Origin: JACVRW01 sp963837445
GTDB lineage: Bacteria; Actinomycetota; Thermoleophilia; Solirubrobacterales; Thermoleophilaceae
Assembly: GCA_963837445.1 (NCBI GenBank)
Contig: CAWINK010000021.1
Span: forward strand, 62,001-126,000
Direction of reading: 5' to 3'
DNA length: 64,000 bases
Positions 33,173-41,486 of the stretch are shown in pieces (position 1 is the first letter of the stretch; each line of letters starts with the position of its first letter). The notes below the pieces were generated by a model. That model was not told the origin of the DNA. It did not search any database and saw only the letters and a list, made by a program, of their open reading frames with translations. The translations under genes were made by a program, and so were the position numbers.

Positions 33173-33949
33173 ATGCCGCCCTCGGGATTGATGACTCACG
33201 TGAGCGCAACTCCTCGCGACAGCGCCCTCCCGCGCAGAGCGCGCTTTCGCGTCCGCAGGCCGCGCCGGCTGCTCATCGCCGGTTGCCTCCTGGCGGCGGC
33301 CACGGGATTTGTTGGTGTGCTCGCCGGCTCGGGATCGACGTCAGCCGGCGATGCCCGGCCCGTCATATCGGACGAATTCGTAGTCGGTCACGGACTGGCC
33401 CGCTGGCCGGCCGCCACGTTGCAGGATTGGGTCAGCTATTCGGATCAGGTGTCGCTGATCTCCGTGGTCGGTGACGAGCGGATTCCGTCTAAGGATCTTC
33501 AGTTGGACGGCGGTTACGAGGGGCGCATGATCCGGCTTCGGGTGGAGCGGACCCTCTGGACGCGGCCGTCGGCACCCGAGATCCAGGGAACCTTGGAGAT
33601 GCTCGCTTACGGATGGCTCACGACTGACGGGGTCCGACGGCCATTCACGGTCGACGGCGGCGTCTGGCCCGAGGTCGGCAGGAAGTATGTTGCTCCGCTT
33701 GTTCGTACGGACGAGGGCCGGTGGGCCATGCTGTCGTCGACGGCGATCGTGAAGCTCGACGACGCTAGGGCGGCCGGCACCGTGGACGGCGGCGAGCCAT
33801 CACTGGCAATTCGGGCCGTCCGCGGGCATGCGCTGCCCGAGGTCGGGGCGCTGGTCGCTGGAACGCCGCGCAGTCCCGTTGCGGAAAAGTATGCGCATCT
33901 GCCCCCAGACGCCCGCTGGCAAGCCGTGGACCAGGAGAACGGCCCCTAG
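33173..33949 (+). CDS. Secreted protein A of a tandem related pair, unknown
   Basis: Predicted 258-residue protein with a good ribosome site (AAGGAG, 4 bases before the ATG region). A basic N-terminus and membrane or signal segment at 31-58 (RRLLIAGCLLAAATGFVGVL in part) are followed by an extracytoplasmic domain. The core pattern W-P-A-x-x-L-Q-D-W-V-S-Y-S-D-Q-V-S (78-94) reappears in the next gene. No family is recognised. It is in one transcript with the metzincin (2 bp apart), so they may work together outside the cell. Confidence 0.65.
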   Translation: MPPSGLMTHVSATPRDSALPRRARFRVRRPRRLLIAGCLLAAATGFVGVLAGSGSTSAGDARPVISDEFVVGHGLARWPAATLQDWVSYSDQVSLISVVGDERIPSKDLQLDGGYEGRMIRLRVERTLWTRPSAPEIQGTLEMLAYGWLTTDGVRRPFTVDGGVWPEVGRKYVAPLVRTDEGRWAMLSSTAIVKLDDARAAGTVDGGEPSLAIRAVRGHALPEVGALVAGTPRSPVAEKYAHLPPDARWQAVDQENGP

Positions 33950-33964
33950 TCGCCGAGCCCAAAT

Positions 33965-35104
33965 GTGAGCCGCGGCAATCCCTGCATGAGGAGTCTATGG
34001 GTTGCGGCGTTCTTCCTGGCCTTTCTGTTGGGAGTGATGTGGCCACCCTCAGGGCGGGGCGAGTCATCCCTCGGCGAAACGAACGCGTGCTACGGCGAGG
34101 CGGAGCCGGCGTGGCCGACGAATGTCCTGCGCGACTGGACATCGTTCTCGGATCAGGTTTCGGTGGTGCGCGTACTAAGCGAGCGCGAAGACGGCGATCC
34201 GCCACCTGCGGGCGAGTACCTCTCGCGTCGAGTCGACGTACGCGTACAACGGCCGGTATGGCGAAGGCCCGGGGCACCTAGAGCGCCGGCGCGCCTGTCT
34301 GTTACCGACTGGGGGTGGTGCCAGACCGATGCTGGTCGGGTGCCGATGCTTGTGGAAGGCGCGACCCGCCTTCAGCCCGGGCAGCGGTATCTAGCGCCCT
34401 TGGCGGAGTCCCGAGGCGTGTGGACCACGTTCGATGACGGACGGATGCGGCTTGAGGAGAAGCGAATCGTCGGCGGCGTCGACTTCGGCGAGCCCACCAT
34501 CGCGCACCGAGAGCTGCTCGGCCTGTCGGTCCGGCACGCAGCCCGTGTCCTTCGCCGGACACTGCCATACCGCGGGGCGGTCCGTGCCGCGCGCGAAGGC
34601 CCGGTGAGCAGGTGGAACGCCACATATCGCGACCGCTACCGCGTTTGGAAGCGACCCAAGGCCGCCTACATCGTGGCGGTGGGCGCTACCTCCCGCAGTC
34701 GCTGGGGCCTCCACGCAAGGCAAGGAGAGGCGGGACGGATTTGCCTGGAGCTTCACGCGCGTCCCCGAGGCGCGCTTCACCCAGCGGTGCGGCTAGCTAA
34801 CTGCGGTCGACATCGCCCATCCTCCAACAGCATCACCGCCTATGTCCGACGGACCTGCCGCGGGCAGTTTGCTTACGGAAAGGGCGGCGGCCGCGTCGCG
34901 TCAGTGGAACTCGAGCTTGCAGACGGTCGATCGGTTGGAGCCGCGCTCCATCCGATCCCTCTTACCGTCGGTCGAGGATTCACGTGGATCGCGCCGCTCG
35001 GTGTGAGGCAGGCCGTGGAATCGGTCCGCGCCGTTGACCGCGCAGGCGGGCTTCTGGCTCGCGCCCGGCTAGGGCGCGCCCGCGTCCGGCGGACGAGTTG
35101 CTAG
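33965..35104 (+). CDS. Secreted protein B of a tandem related pair, unknown
   Basis: Predicted 379-residue protein. Signal peptide at 8-27 (MRSLWVAAFFLAFLLGVMW), then an N-terminal domain sharing W-P-x-x-x-L-R-D-W-T-S-F-S-D-Q-V-S (50-66) and downstream strands (P-V-W-R-R-P...A-R-L, Q-R-Y-L-A-P-L) with protein A, and an extra C-terminal domain of 150 residues with cysteines. The start is GTG 33965 or the ATG at 33986. Its stop overlaps by 3 bp the convergent FAAL stop. No known family. Confidence 0.65.
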   Translation: MSRGNPCMRSLWVAAFFLAFLLGVMWPPSGRGESSLGETNACYGEAEPAWPTNVLRDWTSFSDQVSVVRVLSEREDGDPPPAGEYLSRRVDVRVQRPVWRRPGAPRAPARLSVTDWGWCQTDAGRVPMLVEGATRLQPGQRYLAPLAESRGVWTTFDDGRMRLEEKRIVGGVDFGEPTIAHRELLGLSVRHAARVLRRTLPYRGAVRAAREGPVSRWNATYRDRYRVWKRPKAAYIVAVGATSRSRWGLHARQGEAGRICLELHARPRGALHPAVRLANCGRHRPSSNSITAYVRRTCRGQFAYGKGGGRVASVELELADGRSVGAALHPIPLTVGRGFTWIAPLGVRQAVESVRAVDRAGGLLARARLGRARVRRTSC

Positions 35105-36753
35105 CGAGCCGGGACGACGACCGCGCCCTGTCCCGGTCCCGCCTCGACAAGCTCACGGCAGCGGAACCGCTGCACCTTTCCAGAGGGCGTCTTCGGCAAG
35201 CGACCGGGCTCGAGGAACACGCATTGGTCGATCGTCACGCCGACAGCCGCGCGGGCGGCGGCTGCGACGTCGCCGGCCATCACGCCGAAGTCGGGATGGT
35301 TCGCGCTGGGCTCGATCAGGGCCGTCAGGCGGGGTAGCCCATCGTTATGCACATCGACGATCGAACAGCCTCCCGCTCGCAAACCGGGGATGCCGGCGAC
35401 AGCAGCTTCGATATCACGCGCGTAGACATTGCGCCCGGCCACGACCATGAGGTCATCGCTGCAACCGGTGACGTAAAGCCTGCCGTCCTGGACAAATCCC
35501 AGATCGCAGGTCCTGAGTCCATCTGCGCCGAAGCGCTCGGCCGTTGCAGCCGGAGCCCCGAGGTAGCCCGCTGCCGCTGAGGACGTCGATACGACGATCT
35601 CGCCGACCGCTTTATCGCCAGGAATGATCTTCACACGATTGCCCGGCAAGGGATAACCGGCGGACACGAGCTCGACGGTTGCGTTCGCGGGAGCCGCCGA
35701 GGGTGCCACCTCGACCTCGCCGTCCTCTAGCGCGCGACGATCGAGACGCAGGATCGTCGGACCCTCACCGACCGGTGTCATGGTCACGGCGAGGACCGCC
35801 TCGGCCAGGCCATAGGCGGGTGCGAGCGCCGTGGGAGACAGGCGTTGGTGGCCAAGGACGCTCGTCGCGCGCTTGAGGGTGTTCGCCTCGACGCGATCGC
35901 TTCCGACAACGAGTCGCTGCAACCGAAACGGCGGCGGCGGGACGGCTTCGGCCACGCGTGCTGCCCTATCCAGTGCGAAGCTCGGAGCCGCGCTGATCGT
36001 CGCCCCGAACAGGCCGCAGTCCTCGAACCACGAACTCGGCTTGCGGAGAAATCGTTCGGGGGTACCAAGAACGAGCGGGTGGCCGGTCCAGTAGGTCAGC
36101 AGCAGACACCCGAACAGACCCATGTCGTGTGACAGGGGAAGCCAGACGACACCTACGTCCCGCTCGGGGTCGATCTGTAGCGCCCGCTCGAGCATTTTGA
36201 GCTGACGGAGAATCGCGCCGGCAGTTAGAACGCAGCCTCGCGGCTCGCTTGTGCTGCCCGAGGTGTACTGGACGAATACGGTGTCGTCGTCAGTGCACAA
36301 GATCGGCGTCGCCGGCGCCGCTAGGTCGATCTCCTCGCACGCGACCACCCGGCATCCCAGCTGACCGTCGTCAACGGCCTCAGCGAAGCGCGCCTCCGCG
36401 ATGAATACGGTCGGCTGAGACTGCGCGATGATGCGACGGAGCAGTGCGAGGTACTCATCGAGATCCATCCCACGCGAAATCAGGGGTACGGAGACGACGC
36501 ACGCACCGGCCAGCCACGCGCCCAGAACCCCGGCGCATATCGCTGGAGCGTTCGTGAGAACGAACGCAACTCGATCACCCGGCTGCACACCCTCTCGCCT
36601 CAGGCCTCCGGCGAATCGGAACGCGCGTTCGCGCCACTGATCCCAGGACCACGACTTGTAGCCGTCCTCGTCCCACGCCGAAAGGAGAGCTGCGCGGGCG
36701 CTTGCTCGATCGAGTGGGTCCCAGAGCGAGCTCGTCGGCACGGTCTCGGTCAC
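35101..36753 (-). CDS. Fatty-acyl-AMP ligase-type adenylating enzyme (FAAL-like)
   Basis: Predicted 550-residue ANL-superfamily enzyme. P-loop YTSGSTSEPRGC (about 164-175), WLPLSHDMGLFGCLL (a FAAL mark: the W-L-P-x-x-H-D-M-G-L), APAYGLAEAVLAV and the C-terminal lysine in LPKTPSGKVQRF. The H-D-M-G-L signature is common to FAAL enzymes that load acyl chains as adenylates onto acyl carrier proteins rather than onto CoA. It overlaps the acyl carrier protein gene by 4 bp (minus strand), which supports direct loading. The substrate acid is unknown. Confidence 0.85.
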   Translation of the reverse strand: MTETVPTSSLWDPLDRASARAALLSAWDEDGYKSWSWDQWRERAFRFAGGLRREGVQPGDRVAFVLTNAPAICAGVLGAWLAGACVVSVPLISRGMDLDEYLALLRRIIAQSQPTVFIAEARFAEAVDDGQLGCRVVACEEIDLAAPATPILCTDDDTVFVQYTSGSTSEPRGCVLTAGAILRQLKMLERALQIDPERDVGVVWLPLSHDMGLFGCLLLTYWTGHPLVLGTPERFLRKPSSWFEDCGLFGATISAAPSFALDRAARVAEAVPPPPFRLQRLVVGSDRVEANTLKRATSVLGHQRLSPTALAPAYGLAEAVLAVTMTPVGEGPTILRLDRRALEDGEVEVAPSAAPANATVELVSAGYPLPGNRVKIIPGDKAVGEIVVSTSSAAAGYLGAPAATAERFGADGLRTCDLGFVQDGRLYVTGCSDDLMVVAGRNVYARDIEAAVAGIPGLRAGGCSIVDVHNDGLPRLTALIEPSANHPDFGVMAGDVAAAARAAVGVTIDQCVFLEPGRLPKTPSGKVQRFRCRELVEAGPGQGAVVVPAR

Positions 36754-37061
36754 GTGGACTCCGAGGTGGCGATTCGGTACTCCTCGTAGAGCGCTCCGAC
36801 GGTTACTTCGGACCAGTTTCGTTGGTCGAAGTCATCGGCCAAGGTTTCCATCTCGAAGTCAACGATGAGCATCACGACGAGCTCGGCGAGTGCCAGCGAA
36901 TCGATCCCGAGGTCGTCCTCCAGGCGCGTGGTCCTCGAGATCGCCTCCGGCCGGACCTGCGCCGCGGCCGCGACGGCGCGGGCGAAATGCTCCCACCTCT
37001 CGTCGTCGCTGATAGAAGGGTCGTACATCAGTTCAATGCCCGAGATTACTTCGCGATTCAT
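36750..37061 (-). CDS. Acyl carrier protein
   Basis: Predicted 103-residue protein with the 4'-phosphopantetheine site at Ser55 in DDLGIDSLALAEL, the D-S-L pattern of acyl carrier proteins. Start is ATG at 37061, or the ATG at 37028 that shortens it to 92 residues and removes the 26-bp overlap with the divergent sulfotransferase start at 37036. Both fit. It is translated with the FAAL gene (4-bp overlap), so FAAL is likely to load it with an acyl group, which then may be passed to a further enzyme; none is obvious nearby except the sulfotransferase and GNAT. Confidence 0.88.
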   Translation of the reverse strand: MNREVISGIELMYDPSISDDERWEHFARAVAAAAQVRPEAISRTTRLEDDLGIDSLALAELVVMLIVDFEMETLADDFDQRNWSEVTVGALYEEYRIATSEST

Positions 37062-38088
37062 AGTGAGTACGGGTCGCTGCGGCTCGACAGCGCTGTCGCG
37101 AGCGATCGGAACACACGCCGAACTTCTGAACGTGTCGGAGCTCTTTGCCGCCCTGCAACCAGGCGCATTCCCCCGTGGTGAGCTCGCCGGCGCGGCGTTC
37201 TGGCGACTGCTCAGCGAGCCGACGTCGGCATGGAGGGCGATCCTGACCGAGGGGCTGGAGCCGCCCGAGTTCCTCTACCCAATCGATCGCGGAGGCAGAT
37301 TCAGTCGGACGACGACGGTCGCGCCGATTGCGGCGATCTGCCTGCCCGCCGCGACAGACGATCCCGATTCTCTCTACGGCGATCTCGAAGCCGTCGTCCC
37401 CAGCTTTCCGACCAGCCGCATTGGAGAGCAGTACAAGCGACTTTTTGGTTGGCTCGCCGAGCGCCTCGCGAAGCCTGCATGGTTCGAACGCTCGGGCGGT
37501 TCGCTCCGCTATAGCGGGCAGATCGCGAGCAACTTCGGAAAGGGCCGCTTCGTCCACCTCTACGGGGACGGCTACGGGACAGCCGTCTCGATGAGCCGAC
37601 ACCCGTTCTTCCGCATGGCGATCGTGCGCGAGATGCTGACCACCGCCCTCGGGTACGACCCGTACGGGCGGGGCGCCTCTCACCCATCGACGACCGCCGT
37701 TCCGCGCGAGCTCTCTCGACTGCTGCCCCAGACCTTCGACGCACGCGCCTTTCGCGAGCTCCGGATACCGCTCGAGCGCTTTGGCCGACGCTGGTCGGCG
37801 GAGATCCTGCACGGCACCGCGGAGCTTTCAAAGCAACCGCGCGGATCGGTGCGTCACGTGGCTCTCCGTAACGTGCTCGCCGAACCGGAGTCGACCCTTG
37901 GGGACCTGTTCGGCTTCCTCGATGTCGCGCAGCCGCCGCCTGCGACCATGGCGGAAATGCTCGAGGTCCTCCAGGAACCGCGACCGGCTCGCGATCGCGT
38001 GTCCCTATCGCCGGAGGAGTCGCGGGCACTCTCGCGCGCCTGCGAGCCGGGCGAAGCGCGAATGCGTGTCGTGGCCGCGTCCTCCTGA
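37036..38088 (+). CDS. PAPS-dependent sulfotransferase-like enzyme
   Basis: Predicted 350-residue protein starting at the ATG at 37036. The 5'-phosphosulfate-binding loop is STGRCGSTALS (residues 11-21), and a second segment, FVHLYGDGYGTAVSMSRHPF, fits the 3'-phosphate-binding strand with the R-x-x-x-x-x-x-x-S pattern weakly kept. It would move sulfate from PAPS to an alcohol, perhaps of a lipid made on the neighbouring carrier protein. The longer upstream frame is a shadow of the ACP gene. The gene is divergent from ACP-FAAL. Confidence 0.75.
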   Translation: MPEITSRFIVSTGRCGSTALSRAIGTHAELLNVSELFAALQPGAFPRGELAGAAFWRLLSEPTSAWRAILTEGLEPPEFLYPIDRGGRFSRTTTVAPIAAICLPAATDDPDSLYGDLEAVVPSFPTSRIGEQYKRLFGWLAERLAKPAWFERSGGSLRYSGQIASNFGKGRFVHLYGDGYGTAVSMSRHPFFRMAIVREMLTTALGYDPYGRGASHPSTTAVPRELSRLLPQTFDARAFRELRIPLERFGRRWSAEILHGTAELSKQPRGSVRHVALRNVLAEPESTLGDLFGFLDVAQPPPATMAEMLEVLQEPRPARDRVSLSPEESRALSRACEPGEARMRVVAASS

Positions 38089-38093
38089 CGGAG

Positions 38094-38747
38094 CTACCGC
38101 GAGCCCTCCATGCGAAGGAACCGCTTGGGATGCTCCTCCCAGGCATCCCTGGTGATCGACAGGATGAACTTGTCCCAGTACTGACCATCGAGGTGGTAAT
38201 GCTCGGACAGCTGGCCCTCAACGGTGAAGAGGCGTGTCATACCGCTCGCCATCTGCGAAAGGTTGTACTCGGCCACGTCCATGTACATCTTTCTGAAGTT
38301 CCAGCACCGAAAGACATAGTCGATGAACAATCCCACGGCCAATGGCATCACCGGATTCGATGTCTGCGGGTCGAACGCGACTGCCGCCAGGCGAGCATGT
38401 CCATCTTGGAAGTTGGCCTTGAAGACGCTCACCAACCCGATCCGGCTTCGGTCACGGTTTGACACCACGATGAACTGTGCGAGCACGTCGGAGGAACTGC
38501 TCTGGGCCCAGTCCGGAGGGCTCGGGGTTCGACCCCTCAGCCGCCAGCGTGGCGCGAAATTACTACTTGTCTCAATGAGTCTGAGATAGCCGAAGTCCTC
38601 CGGCGTCACAGCGCGGAGATGGAAATGACGGGCCTGAAGCGTCGGCCCCTCGAATCCCTCGACGCGCGCACGCGCAGAGGCGATCTCGGGGGCGAGGTCA
38701 TCGCTTGGGCCGGACGGCTGCGGCGTGTGTTCGCTGGTATCGGTCAA
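38094..38747 (-). CDS. GNAT-family N-acyltransferase of the island
   Basis: Predicted 217-residue protein. The region RHFHLRAVTPEDFGYLRLIE opens like RimJ/RimL-type GNAT domains, and IGLVSVFKANFQDGHARLA with FIDYVFRCWNFRKMYMDV is the core acetyl-CoA-binding strand and helix. The N-terminal 35 residues are unstructured. It faces the sulfotransferase gene end with 5 bp between (convergent). A role in transferring an acyl group, possibly from the island ACP, is a guess. Confidence 0.72.
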   Translation of the reverse strand: MTDTSEHTPQPSGPSDDLAPEIASARARVEGFEGPTLQARHFHLRAVTPEDFGYLRLIETSSNFAPRWRLRGRTPSPPDWAQSSSSDVLAQFIVVSNRDRSRIGLVSVFKANFQDGHARLAAVAFDPQTSNPVMPLAVGLFIDYVFRCWNFRKMYMDVAEYNLSQMASGMTRLFTVEGQLSEHYHLDGQYWDKFILSITRDAWEEHPKRFLRMEGSR

Positions 38748-38886
38748 GGCGGCGAAAACGCACCATGCAAATAGCGGAGGGCGCGCCTCGATGCTACATG
38801 CGGCATGCTCGAAGCACCCCGCCGGCCGGACAGCGACGTTTCCGCTCCCCAGCTACCGAGTTTCCCGTCAGCGGCCGAGAAGCAAT

Positions 38887-38907
38887 CGTGACAACACCGT
38901 GACAACA
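38887..38907 (+). repeat. Tandem CGTGACAACA words near the right island end
   Basis: CGTGACAACA occurs at 38887-38896 and 38898-38907, one base apart, about 90 bp inside the right attachment repeat. GACAAC also occurs twice near the left end (31615, 31626). Such short repeats at both ends could be arm-type binding sites of a tyrosine integrase. Confidence 0.4.
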
Positions 38908-38994
38908 AACGTTCCGTCCACCTCGTCCAGATCGTCCATCATCGTGGACGGATCGGTGGTTTCGGCAACAGACGGAAAGGACGAGCAGCGAGTA

Positions 38995-39058
38995 CGCAAG
39001 GTTGAGGGCCTTGTGGTCCGTTTGGACCGTGGGAGTTCGAATCTCCCTGGGCGCATTT
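38995..39058 (+). repeat. Right attachment repeat (attR), tRNA-Leu 3' fragment
   Basis: 64-bp perfect copy of 31291-31354. It contains the anticodon stem, variable arm, T-arm and acceptor 3' half of tRNA-Leu(GAG), but no 5' half upstream (the bases before are AGCAGCGAGTA), so it is not a gene. It marks the displaced original end of the tRNA after island insertion. Confidence 0.93.
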
Positions 39059-39178
39059 TCGTACGTCCCGAAACCGGGTGCTCGCGCCAGACGGCGCGCT
39101 CCCGAACCCGGCAACTCGGCTAGATTCTGCCCAGGCGAGGTCGTGACCCGGGCCCAGGCACACCCGCACGTCGGCTCA

Positions 39179-39802
39179 ATGGCCTCGCACGAGGCCCAAC
39201 TCGTCGCGCGGCTGCGCGCGGGCGACGAGCAGGCCTTCGAGACACTCGTCGATGAGTACTACCCGATGATGCTGTCGGTCGCTCGGGGATACGTCAGGTC
39301 GCGTGCGGTCGCCGAGGAGGTCGTGCAGGAGGCGTGGCTCGGCGTGCTGAAGGGGCTCGACCGCTTCGAGGGTCGCTCGTCGCTCAAGACCTGGATCATG
39401 CGCATCCTCGCGAACATCGCAATTACCCGAGGCACCCGCGAGGCACGTAGCCGGCCGTTCTCGTCGTTCGCCGTCGGCGACGACGACGAGCCGGCCGTCG
39501 ACGCTGACCGCTTTCGCGATTCGAGCGACGGCTTCCCGGGCCACTGGCGAGCGTACCCACGCGACTGGGGCACACTTCCGGACGGTGCGCTACTCGGGAA
39601 AGAGACGCTGGGCGTCGTGATGCAGGCGATCGAACAGCTGCCGGACGCCCAGCGGGTTGTGATCACCATGCGCGATGTCGCCGGCTGCGACGCCGACGAA
39701 GTCTGCGAGGCGCTCGACGTGAGCGAGGGCAATCAGCGCGTGTTACTCCACCGCGCGCGCTCAAAGGTGAGGGCCGCGCTGGAAAGACATCTCGATGACT
39801 GA
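39179..39802 (+). CDS. ECF-family RNA polymerase sigma factor
   Basis: Predicted 207-residue sigma factor from the ATG at 39179; the longer frame upstream runs through the tRNA fragment and is not coding. Region 2 is AFETLVDEYYPMMLSVARGYV with AEEVVQEAWLGVLKGLDRF; region 4 is IEQLPDAQRVVITMRDVAG and EVCEALDVSEGNQRVLLHRARSKVR. The D-S-S-D-G insert between is longer than in most. It overlaps the anti-sigma gene by 8 bp, so the pair is a normal ECF/anti-sigma unit. It lies just outside the island. Confidence 0.95.
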   Translation: MASHEAQLVARLRAGDEQAFETLVDEYYPMMLSVARGYVRSRAVAEEVVQEAWLGVLKGLDRFEGRSSLKTWIMRILANIAITRGTREARSRPFSSFAVGDDDEPAVDADRFRDSSDGFPGHWRAYPRDWGTLPDGALLGKETLGVVMQAIEQLPDAQRVVITMRDVAGCDADEVCEALDVSEGNQRVLLHRARSKVRAALERHLDD

Positions 39803-40046
39803 CTCCGCCGATCACGTCACCTGCCAGGAGGTCGTCGAGCTCGTGAACGACTATCTCGAGCGCTCGCTGCCGCCGGACGAGATGACGGTCTTCGAGCAGC
39901 ATCTGAACTTCTGCGACGGCTGCGACTGGTACGTCGCACAGCTGAAGCGCACGGTCGAGACGGTCGGAGAGATCCGCGAGGAAGATGTTCCAGCCGAGGC
40001 CAAGGAACGCTTGCTCAGCGCCTTCCGCGATTGGAAGCGCTCGTGA
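39795..40046 (+). CDS. zf-HC2 anti-sigma factor
   Basis: Predicted 83-residue soluble protein with the zinc-binding H-x3-C-x2-C motif HLNFCDGC (His36, Cys40, Cys43). Such proteins hold an ECF sigma inactive, often releasing it on thiol oxidation. There is no membrane segment, so it acts in the cytoplasm. It overlaps the sigma gene by 8 bp and the next gene by 4 bp. A paralogue (42418-42690) has the same opening. Confidence 0.9.
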   Translation: MTDSADHVTCQEVVELVNDYLERSLPPDEMTVFEQHLNFCDGCDWYVAQLKRTVETVGEIREEDVPAEAKERLLSAFRDWKRS

Positions 40047-40579
40047 TCGCGTACAAGTTCCTCCGCGACGACGCGACCGGCGTGTTCAGCGGCTTCGCCT
40101 GGCCGCTTCCCGGCGACGGACCGGGCGCATGGGTCGAGGCCCGCGTCGAGCAGTGTCACAGCGGGATCCACGCATGTCGCACCGCAGACCTTCCGCTCTG
40201 GGCGGGCCGTCGGCTGTACGAGATCGAACTTGGCGGCGAGGTCGTGGAAGAGCAGTCGAAGGTCGTCGCCTCACGCGGGCGGCTCTTGCGCCGGCTCGAC
40301 GCCTGGGAAGAGCTCCGGGACCAATACACCCGGATGTGTGCGGACCGCGCCCACGAGCTCGCCCTGGGCTCATCGCCCCCGCTGACCGAGTGGGACGCCG
40401 CCGTCGAGCCGTCGGTCCGCGAGGGACCCGCGCTGCTCGGCTTCGTGGCGGCACGCATCGCCGAGGAGCGCTCCGGCCCGGACGCCTACCACGCCGAGCG
40501 CCGCCGACAGGCCGACTGGCTGGCCGAGCGGCTGGACCTCCGTCAGAACCCGCCCCCGGGCCAGGGCGCTCCGGCGTAG
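40043..40579 (+). CDS. Hypothetical protein translated with the anti-sigma factor
   Basis: Predicted 178-residue protein from the GTG at 40043 overlapping the anti-sigma stop. It begins IAYKFLRDDATGVFSGFAWPLP and has CRTADLPLWAGRRLYEIELGGEV, suggesting a compact beta-rich first half, and helical repeats in the second. I do not recognise a family. Coupling to the ECF sigma pair suggests a regulon member. Its 3' end overlaps the convergent gene by 37 bp. Confidence 0.65.
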   Translation: MIAYKFLRDDATGVFSGFAWPLPGDGPGAWVEARVEQCHSGIHACRTADLPLWAGRRLYEIELGGEVVEEQSKVVASRGRLLRRLDAWEELRDQYTRMCADRAHELALGSSPPLTEWDAAVEPSVREGPALLGFVAARIAEERSGPDAYHAERRRQADWLAERLDLRQNPPPGQGAPA

Positions 40580-40992
40580 CGCTCGATCGGCGGGCCCGGC
40601 GGCGAAGCGACCGCGCAGAACACGTCCGTCGCCACCACGGTTCCCGCAAACAACCGGAGGAACGGGTCATCGGTGAACAGGGCCGGGCTGCGAGCCACGG
40701 TCACCGCTCCGGCGCAGCGGCTCGCGTCGAGTGCGAGCGTGCTGAGGCAGACGAGCTCGTCTCCGAGCATCGGGATCCACCAGGCGAGCGCGTCGCGTCG
40801 GGCCTGCTGCACCTCGGGCTCGTCGTAGCGGAGCGCGGCCGCCTTGTCAGGGAGAGCGCAGACGTGGGCGAACGCACCCCGCACCGGCTCGCCGCGAACG
40901 CAGCGGCCGTCGATCCGCAGCCTTCGGCCGAATGCTCGCGGGTCCAGGCTCAGATGCGTGCCGTCGAAGACGACGAACGCGAACGGCGTCAC
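40543..40992 (-). CDS. Hypothetical protein at the end of the DM13-redoxin operon
   Basis: Predicted 149-residue protein from the GTG at 40992 overlapping the redoxin stop (GTGA). It begins FAFVVFDGTHLSLDPRAFGRRLRIDG, shows no signal peptide or membrane segment and has four cysteines with no clear zinc motif. Unknown family. It overlaps the convergent gene by 37 bp. Confidence 0.6.
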   Translation of the reverse strand: MTPFAFVVFDGTHLSLDPRAFGRRLRIDGRCVRGEPVRGAFAHVCALPDKAAALRYDEPEVQQARRDALAWWIPMLGDELVCLSTLALDASRCAGAVTVARSPALFTDDPFLRLFAGTVVATDVFCAVASPPGPPIERYAGAPWPGGGF

Positions 40993-41486
40993 GCTGCCGG
41001 CGCCTCCCAGTCCGCGCGGACGGCCATGGTGATCTCCCGCATGTCACGCCGCAGCTCCTCGAGCGTCGGCCGGCCGAAATACCAGTAGCCGTTGTAGGCG
41101 CGGTGCACCCGGAGGTGCGGGGTGAGCGTGAAGGCGGCGGGGAGGTAGGGGTTGTGGAGCGTGTCGGTCGTCTCGAGCAGGCCGAGGCGCGGCAGCCAGC
41201 GCCGCTCGGAGTCGGACAGAAACGTGAACCGTGCGCCCAGTCCGGCGCGGAAGGCGCTCTGAACCTCGGGCGGATCGACGCTCACCACGACGATCCGCGC
41301 ATAGGCGACCTCGAACTCGTCCTGGAGCCGGCACAGGCGGCGCAGGTAGCGCTGCTCCTTCGGGCACCACCAGCCGCGCGATGTGAACAGAGCAAGCGGA
41401 TCGCCGCCCGCCAGCTCGCTGAGCTGGCGCGACCGGCCGGTGTGATCCGGCAGGTCCAGGTCCGGGAAATCGCTGCCCGGCCTCAT
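40989..41486 (-). CDS. Redoxin/peroxiredoxin-like protein, first copy
   Basis: Predicted 165-residue thioredoxin-fold protein starting at the ATG at 41486. It has FPDLDLPDHTGRSRQLSEL and LFTSRGWWCPKEQR, where the Cys in the S-R-G-x-x-C-P setting is placed like the peroxidatic cysteine of AhpC. Near the end is GYWYFGRPTLEELRRD, a pattern that recurs as GYWFWGRPSPEQLW in the redoxin at 50476. It overlaps the DM13 gene by 4 bp. Probably a peroxide reductase or a redox partner of the DM13 protein. Confidence 0.78.
   Translation of the reverse strand: MRPGSDFPDLDLPDHTGRSRQLSELAGGDPLALFTSRGWWCPKEQRYLRRLCRLQDEFEVAYARIVVVSVDPPEVQSAFRAGLGARFTFLSDSERRWLPRLGLLETTDTLHNPYLPAAFTLTPHLRVHRAYNGYWYFGRPTLEELRRDMREITMAVRADWEAPAA

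Noticed and set aside
39002..39178. Upstream extension of the ECF sigma gene
   Set aside because: It reads through the tRNA-Leu fragment; sigma homology begins at the ATG at 39179.
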